9,878 nucleotides of DNA from CAZXWK01 sp964644675 (GTDB lineage: Bacteria; Actinomycetota; Coriobacteriia; Anaerosomatales; JAAXUF01). Position 1 is the stretch's first letter. Every line of letters starts with the position of its first letter. The position numbers were made by a program, and so were the translations under genes. The stretch covers positions 1 through 9,878 of the forward strand of contig CAZXWK010000057.1 of NCBI GenBank assembly GCA_964644675.1, written 5' to 3'. Positions 5,412 to 9,878 of this stretch are shown here, in pieces. Under the pieces are notes generated by a model, which did no database searches, was not told where the DNA came from, and saw only the letters and a list, made by a program, of their open reading frames with translations.

Positions 5412-6695
5412 ATGCAGCACACCAAGTCCTCGGAGTTCTTCTCGGCAGCTCAGATGATGATCCCGGGCGGCGTGAACTCGCCCGTCCGCGCGTTCAAGGC
5501 CGTCGGCGTCGACCCGATCTTCTACGCGCGCGCCAAGGGCAGCCGCGTCTGGGACGTGGACGGCAACGAGTACATCGACTTCGTGGGCAGCTGGGGGCCG
5601 ATGATCCTGGGCCACACGCCTGACGCGGTCAACGACGCCGTCCGCGAGCAGCTCGACAAGGGCACGAGCTATGGCGCGCCGACCGCCCTCGAGGTCGAGA
5701 TGGCCGAGAAGCTCGTGGAGTGCGTGCCGTCCATCGAGATGGTGCGCATGGTGAGTAGTGGCACCGAGGCGACGATGAGCGCGATCCGCCTGGCCCGCGG
5801 CTACACCGGCCGCGAGAAGTTCATCAAGTTCGACGGCAACTACCACGGCCACTCCGATGCGCTGCTGGTCGCAGCGGGCAGCGGCCTGCTCACGCTCGGC
5901 ATCCCCTCGACGCCGGGCGTCACGCGCGGTGCCGCCGGCGACACCATCGTGCTGCCGTACAACGACGTCGCCGCGGTCGCCGAGACGCTCGCCGAGTTGG
6001 GCGAGCAGGTTGCGGCAATCATCGTCGAGCCGATCGCCGGCAACATGGGCGTCGTGCCGCCGGCCCCGGGCTTCCTGCAGGGCCTGCGCGACCTGTGCGA
6101 CCAGTACGGCGTCGTGCTCATCTTCGACGAGGTCATCAGCGGCTTCCGCGTCGCGCTGGGCGGCGCGCAGGAGCTCTACGGCGTCACGCCGGACCTGACC
6201 ACGCTCGGCAAGATCATCGGCGCCGGCTTCCCGGTGGGCGCCTTCGGCGGCAAGGCCGAGATCATGAGCCACCTCGCTCCGTCCGGCGGCGTCTACCAGG
6301 CCGGCACGCTCTCGGGCAACCCCATCGCGATGGCGGCGGGGCTCGTCATGATCGCCGAGCTCTCGCGCCCCGGCGTCTACGCCGAGCTCGACCGCAAGGG
6401 CAAGCGCCTCGCCGACGGCCTGTGCCGTGCGGCCGGCAACGCGGCGGTCCACACATCGTGCAACCGGGTCGGCTCGATGTCGACGATGTTCTTCACGCAC
6501 CTCGAGGTCAGCAACTGGCCGACCGCCTCTACCAGCAACACGGAGCGCTACGGCGCCTACTTCCGCGGCATGCTCGACGCGGGCTTCACCATCGCGCCGA
6601 GCCAGTTCGAGGCGTGCTTCGTGTCCATGGCACACACCGACGAGGAGATCGACTCGTTCGTCGAGGCCGCCGGCACCGTGCTCTCGAGCCTGTAG
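5412..6695 (+). CDS. hemL: Glutamate-1-semialdehyde 2,1-aminomutase
   Basis: A 427-residue PLP enzyme, the usual HemL length when read from ATG 5412. That start has GGAG at 5400-5403 and places the family's N-terminal pattern (KSSEFFSAAQMMIPGGVNSP) where expected; the GTG at 5358 would add 18 unlike residues. HemL converts glutamate-1-semialdehyde to 5-aminolevulinate, the last step of the C5 route that feeds HemB. Motifs seen are GGVNSPVRAF, SSGTEATMSAIRLAR, FDGNYHGHSD, IFDEVISGFR, and TTLGKIIGAGFPVGAFGG, where K267 is the PLP-binding lysine. FEACFVSMAHTDEEID is the conserved C-terminal region. It has its own predicted promoter. It is separated from the hemB-ahbD block by about 3.4 kb of unrelated genes, so the heme genes are close together but not one operon. 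The membrane acyltransferase gene follows nine bases after its stop and is probably co-transcribed. Confidence 0.97.
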   Translation: MQHTKSSEFFSAAQMMIPGGVNSPVRAFKAVGVDPIFYARAKGSRVWDVDGNEYIDFVGSWGPMILGHTPDAVNDAVREQLDKGTSYGAPTALEVEMAEKLVECVPSIEMVRMVSSGTEATMSAIRLARGYTGREKFIKFDGNYHGHSDALLVAAGSGLLTLGIPSTPGVTRGAAGDTIVLPYNDVAAVAETLAELGEQVAAIIVEPIAGNMGVVPPAPGFLQGLRDLCDQYGVVLIFDEVISGFRVALGGAQELYGVTPDLTTLGKIIGAGFPVGAFGGKAEIMSHLAPSGGVYQAGTLSGNPIAMAAGLVMIAELSRPGVYAELDRKGKRLADGLCRAAGNAAVHTSCNRVGSMSTMFFTHLEVSNWPTASTSNTERYGAYFRGMLDAGFTIAPSQFEACFVSMAHTDEEIDSFVEAAGTVLSSL

Positions 6696-6704
6696 GACCT
6701 GTCT

Positions 6705-7790
6705 GTGGTCGATGGGGACGGTCCGAAACGCGTACTAGCCTATGATCTGCTCCGGATCCTGGCGGCTGTCACGGTCGTGGTCATCCACGTCATGGCCGCC
6801 TATCTGAGCAACCGTTCAACGGTCGCTTCGCCCGACCTCGGGCTGGTGCTCGCGAACGGCCTGCACTACGCGGTCCCGCTCTTCACGTTCCTTTCGGGCG
6901 TGTTGTCGTGGGGCGTCGTCTGGTCCCGGTCGGCCGGTGCGTACCGGCGTTTCATGCGCTCGCGATTCGCCCGGATCGGAGTCCCGTATCTGTTCTGGTC
7001 TGTGGTGTACTACCTGCTTCGACCGGTCGCCGGCGTCGGCAAGTTCCCGGTCGGCGTGATGGCGAACGTCCGCCGGTTCGCGATCCTGTTCATCAGCGGA
7101 GACACCTGGTACCACCTCTACTACCTCCCGATGATCCTGGTGTTGCTGGCCTTCACGCCGCTCGCATCCAGGCTCGTCCACCGTGCCCCCGAGGTGCTCG
7201 TCCTCTTGGCCGTGGCAATCAGGGTGTTGGGGTTCGAGACCATCGTCGGGATCGTTGGTCGGCTGCCGTGGGACGCGGCCTTCCAGCCGCTGGCCACCGA
7301 CGTGCTCCGGTTCCTGCCCTACATGGCGCTGGGTGCCTGGTACGCGGTGCGCCGGCATCAGGTGTCGGGCGCCCTGAGGATGCTGGCGCCGCTCCTGTTC
7401 GTCTGCGGAATCTGGCTCAGCGCGGCGCAGACGCTCGGCTGGATCGCGATCGGCGCGTCGTGGTACGCCCACCTGATCGACGTCGCGACCATGTACTGCA
7501 TGGTTCTCGGCTTCGTCGGCGTGGCGGAATGGACAGCCGCTGTCGGCCGCGTCAGGGACGATTCCCGCCTTGTCTCGAGGCTCGTCACGCTGTCCGGGCT
7601 CACCTTTGGCGTATACCTCGTGCACCCGCTCGTGATCTTCGCCGGGCGCAAGCTCGTCGGCGTGCTGGGCATCGGCGCGGGCTGGAACAGCCTGTTGTTC
7701 GTGGCTGCGTTCTCCGTGCTGGCGCTGATCGGGAGTTTTGGACTGGCGGCTATGCTCAATCGCTCGAGACTGATGTCTCGGTTCGTCTAG
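6705..7790 (+). CDS. Acyltransferase-3 family membrane protein
   Basis: A 361-residue protein with about ten hydrophobic helices. The N-terminus KRVLAYDLLRILAAVTVVVIHV is the standard opening of the acyltransferase-3 family (OafA, WecH, NolL type), with R17 in helix one and the likely catalytic H28. WYHLYYLPMILVLLAFTPLA (from W135) is the second family signature, and GVYLVHPLVIF near the C-terminus is the third. These proteins move acetyl or other acyl groups from the cytoplasm onto sugars of surface glycans; the acceptor here is unknown, but the neighbouring galU, wecB and glycosyltransferase genes fit that role. The start is GTG 6705, nine bases after the hemL TAG, with AGGA at 6694-6697 as a modest binding site. 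Synonymous positions look somewhat less GC-rich than in hemL or galU (estimate by eye), which could mean later acquisition. Confidence 0.88.
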   Translation: MVDGDGPKRVLAYDLLRILAAVTVVVIHVMAAYLSNRSTVASPDLGLVLANGLHYAVPLFTFLSGVLSWGVVWSRSAGAYRRFMRSRFARIGVPYLFWSVVYYLLRPVAGVGKFPVGVMANVRRFAILFISGDTWYHLYYLPMILVLLAFTPLASRLVHRAPEVLVLLAVAIRVLGFETIVGIVGRLPWDAAFQPLATDVLRFLPYMALGAWYAVRRHQVSGALRMLAPLLFVCGIWLSAAQTLGWIAIGASWYAHLIDVATMYCMVLGFVGVAEWTAAVGRVRDDSRLVSRLVTLSGLTFGVYLVHPLVIFAGRKLVGVLGIGAGWNSLLFVAAFSVLALIGSFGLAAMLNRSRLMSRFV

Positions 7791-7813
7791 CCCGTTCGCT
7801 CTTGGGGGTTGAG

Positions 7814-7844
7814 TTGCTCGATACGAGAGTCGGTGAGCTATGCT
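7814..7844 (+). promoter_or_regulatory. Possible promoter of galU-wecB
   Basis: TTGCTC at 7814-7819 and TATGCT at 7839-7844 resemble -35 and -10 elements, separated by 19 bases, in the 93-base gap between the acyltransferase stop and galU. A small CTCG-ATA-CGAG palindrome lies between them (7817-7827). Transcription would start near 7851, about 33 bases before the galU GTG. The long spacer keeps confidence modest. Confidence 0.35.
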
Positions 7845-7883
7845 TCTGTGGTTCGTTTCGTCAGGACTAGGAGGGATACATCG

Positions 7884-8750
7884 GTGAAAGCGATCATCCC
7901 CGCAGCGGGACTCGGCACCCGGTTCCTCCCGCTCACCAAATCGCAACCAAAAGAGATGCTCCCGGTCGTGGACAAGCCGGTCATCCAGTACGTGGTCGAA
8001 GAGGCCGTCTCGGCGGGCGCGAGTGAGATCCTGATGGTCACCGGCCGCGGCAAGCGCGCGCTCGAGGACCACTTCGACCACTCCGTCGAGCTCGAGGTCC
8101 TGCTCGAGGCGAACGGCAAGCTCGAAGAGCTCGAGACCGTGAAGTCGATCTCGGGGCTCGCCGAGGTCTTCTACGTGCGACAGAAGCAGCCGCGCGGTCT
8201 GGGTCATGCGGTGTTGTGTGGCGCGCCCTTCACCGACGACGAGTCGTTCTTCGTCATGCTCGGCGACGAGCTCGTGCCCGACGGCAGCCTGCTCCCGCGC
8301 ATGCGCGAGGTGCACGAGCGCACGGGCGGCAGCGTCGTCGCCGTCATGCCCACGCCCCAGGAGCAGGTGAGCCGCTACGGCGTCATCGGCGGCGAGGACC
8401 TGGGTGACGGCGTGTGGCGCATCAGCGAGCTCGTCGAGAAGCCGGCCCTCGAGGACGCGCCGAGCAACCTGCGCATCTTCGGCCGCTATCTGCTCACTCC
8501 GGCCGTGATGGAAATCTTGGCGCAGACCCCGCCGGGCAAGGGCGGCGAGATCCAGCTCACCGACGCGCTGGTGACGCTGCTGGGCCGCGAGGAGATCTAC
8601 GCGGTCGTCATCGAGCCCGACGAAGGCTACGACACCGGCAACGTGCTGGCCTGGCTCGAGGCGAACGTCGCCCTCACGCTGCAGCGCGAGGAGTACGGCG
8701 AGCAGTTCCGCGCCTCGCTGCTGCACATGCTCTCCTGCGACGGGGAGTAA
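7884..8750 (+). CDS. galU: UTP-glucose-1-phosphate uridylyltransferase
   Basis: A 288-residue cytoplasmic nucleotidyltransferase that makes UDP-glucose from UTP and glucose-1-phosphate, a precursor for envelope polysaccharides and glycolipids. The start is GTG 7884, preceded by AGGAGG at 7869-7874; a farther upstream in-frame start (7809) would add 25 unlike residues. Signatures are IIPAAGLGTRFLPLTKSQPK (4-23) followed by EMLP, the nucleotide-binding region; GLGHAVLCG; MLGDELVPD, where most relatives have GDD or PDD; RYGVIGG; VEKP at 184-187; and YDTGNVLAWLEAN. GKGGEIQLTDAL is also typical of the GalU family rather than of RfbA-type enzymes. Length and motif order match bacterial GalU closely. 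The wecB gene begins seven bases after its stop, so both are probably one transcript supplying nucleotide sugars for the glycosyltransferases encoded upstream. Confidence 0.95.
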   Translation: MKAIIPAAGLGTRFLPLTKSQPKEMLPVVDKPVIQYVVEEAVSAGASEILMVTGRGKRALEDHFDHSVELEVLLEANGKLEELETVKSISGLAEVFYVRQKQPRGLGHAVLCGAPFTDDESFFVMLGDELVPDGSLLPRMREVHERTGGSVVAVMPTPQEQVSRYGVIGGEDLGDGVWRISELVEKPALEDAPSNLRIFGRYLLTPAVMEILAQTPPGKGGEIQLTDALVTLLGREEIYAVVIEPDEGYDTGNVLAWLEANVALTLQREEYGEQFRASLLHMLSCDGE

Positions 8751-8757
8751 CCCCGCG

Positions 8758-9878
8758 ATGGCGGCCCGACCCAAGCGCGTCCTCGTCGCGTTCGGCACGC
8801 GTCCGGAGGCGATCAAGCTCGCGCCCGTCGTCGAGCGCCTCCGCGAGCGGCCCGACGAGTTTGAGACGCTCGTGGCTGTCACCGCCCAGCACCGCGAGAT
8901 GCTCGACCAGGTGCTGGCGCTCTTCGGGATCGAGCCCGATTTCGACCTCGACATCATGACCGCCGGGCAGTCACTCACCGACATCACCGTCCGCGCGCTG
9001 TCGGGCATGTCGCCGCTGATCGAGCGGGCGAACCCCGAGGCGGTACTCGTCCAGGGCGACACCACGACGACGTTCGCGTCGGCGCTTGCGGCGTTCTATC
9101 ACCACGTCCCGGTCGGACACGTCGAGGCCGGTCTGCGCACGAACAACCTCGAGCACCCGTTCCCCGAGGAGGCGAACCGCCGCCTCACCACGCGCATCTC
9201 GCGCTGGCACTTCGCGCCCACGAGCGTCGCCGAGGCGCACCTGCTGGCGGAGGGCGTCGAGCCGGCCGCCATCCACGTCACGGGCAACACCGTCGTCGAC
9301 GCGCTGCTCGAAGCGGTGGAGAAGCCGTACGAGTTTGCGCCGGGCCCCGTCGCCGACGCGCTGGCGAGCGGCCGGCGCATCGTGCTGGTCACCGCGCACC
9401 GCCGAGAGAACTGGGGCGAGCCGTACGAGCGGATCTGCTCGGCGGTCGAGCGGGTGGTCGACGGCTTCGAGGACACGCACGTGCTGTTCGCGACGCACAA
9501 GAACCCGATCGTGGCCGACGTGGCGCGGGCGCGCCTGTCGCACCACCCGCGCATCGACCTGATCGAGCCGCAAGAGTACCTGGCCTTCGTGAAGCTCATG
9601 CAGGCCGCGACGCTCATCCTCTCGGACTCGGGCGGCGTGCAGGAGGAGGCTCCGACGCTCGGCAAGCCGGCGCTGGTGCTGCGCGAGGTCACCGAGCGGC
9701 CCGAGGCGGTCGAGGCAGGGGTCGTGAAGCTCGTCGGGACCGACACCGAGCGGATCGTGGCCGAGGCCGCGGCGCTGCTCTCGGATCCAGCGGCCTACGC
9801 GGCGATGGCGCAGCGCGCGAACCCCTTCGGAGACGGACGGGCGGCCGTGCGCATCGCCGACGTGCTCGCCGCCGAGCT
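8758..9878 (+). CDS. wecB: UDP-N-acetylglucosamine 2-epimerase (non-hydrolysing), lacking only its extreme C-terminus in the window
   Basis: The frame runs open from ATG 8758 to the window end, showing 373 residues; family members have about 370-385, so only a few codons are missing. WecB interconverts UDP-GlcNAc and UDP-ManNAc in the cytoplasm, feeding ManNAc or ManNAcA into surface glycans. It opens with GTRPEAIKLAPV. Residues matching the known E. coli catalytic set by motif and spacing are D101 in VQGDTTTT, E123 in HVEAGLRT, E137 in FPEEANR, and H214 in TAHRRENWGE. The UDP-binding region DSGGVQEEAPTLGKPALVLR and ERPEAVEAG are intact. The non-hydrolysing class is inferred from the bacterial-type motifs; hydrolysing NeuC-type enzymes have different sequence around these sites. 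The ribosome binding site GGGGAG (8742-8747) lies inside the last galU codons, indicating translational coupling. Confidence 0.95.
   Translation, partial: MAARPKRVLVAFGTRPEAIKLAPVVERLRERPDEFETLVAVTAQHREMLDQVLALFGIEPDFDLDIMTAGQSLTDITVRALSGMSPLIERANPEAVLVQGDTTTTFASALAAFYHHVPVGHVEAGLRTNNLEHPFPEEANRRLTTRISRWHFAPTSVAEAHLLAEGVEPAAIHVTGNTVVDALLEAVEKPYEFAPGPVADALASGRRIVLVTAHRRENWGEPYERICSAVERVVDGFEDTHVLFATHKNPIVADVARARLSHHPRIDLIEPQEYLAFVKLMQAATLILSDSGGVQEEAPTLGKPALVLREVTERPEAVEAGVVKLVGTDTERIVAEAAALLSDPAAYAAMAQRANPFGDGRAAVRIADVLAAE

Noticed and set aside
5406..6635. Long - strand open frame opposite hemL
   Set aside because: Antisense to a fully conserved hemL and made of biased residues only.
6741..6746. 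TATGAT near the 5' end of the acyltransferase gene as a promoter
   Set aside because: These bases encode Tyr-Asp in the conserved opening motif of the family, there is no -35 at proper spacing, and a start downstream would remove the first helix.
6816..9065. A very long open frame on the - strand opposite the acyltransferase, galU and wecB genes
   Set aside because: It is Arg/His/Asp/Glu-rich with no recognisable motif and runs antisense to three well-supported genes; long antisense frames are common in GC-rich DNA.

Overview
The window is a GC-rich bacterial chromosome segment. It has tightly packed genes all on the + strand, several GTG starts and clear purine-rich ribosome binding sites. 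The combination of high GC with an AhbD-type radical SAM heme enzyme, typical of anaerobic siroheme-dependent heme makers, suggests an anaerobic or microaerophilic high-GC lineage. A Coriobacteriia-like actinobacterium is my best guess, but it is an inference from gene content and composition, not a phylogenetic result.

Layout. (1) 1-1959: tetrapyrrole block, with the 3' end of hemB followed by a radical SAM/SPASM protein that looks like heme b synthase (AhbD). The AhbD-like protein carries an unusual ~135-residue acidic, then Gly/Pro/His-rich, N-terminal extension. A strong hairpin at 1999-2031 closes this block. (2) 2156-2518: a small orphan protein with a receiver-like fold that lacks the phospho-acceptor. 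A terminator-like hairpin (2621-2650) follows, along with a short ORF of doubtful reality. (3) 2805-5268: a promoter, a GT2 polyprenyl-phosphate sugar synthase-like protein, and a GT39/ArnT-like membrane glycosyltransferase joined to it by a 4-base stop/start overlap. (4) 5277-7790: a promoter region with a 10-bp inverted repeat, hemL, and a membrane acyltransferase-3 gene starting 9 bases after the hemL stop. (5) 7884-9878: galU and wecB, nearly touching. wecB runs off the window end within a few codons of its expected stop.

How the genes fit together. HemL makes 5-aminolevulinate, HemB condenses two of them to porphobilinogen, and the AhbD-like enzyme would convert Fe-coproporphyrin III to heme b at the end of the siroheme route. 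Interleaved with them is a cell-envelope glycan set. GalU supplies UDP-glucose and WecB supplies UDP-ManNAc. The GT2 enzyme would load a sugar onto a polyprenyl phosphate, the GT39 enzyme would transfer it outside the membrane, and the acyltransferase could decorate the glycan. I see no CRISPR array, tRNA, rRNA, insertion sequence or phage gene. The most unusual items are the His-repeat extension on the AhbD-like enzyme, the degenerate receiver protein, and the GT2-GT39 pair lodged between heme genes.
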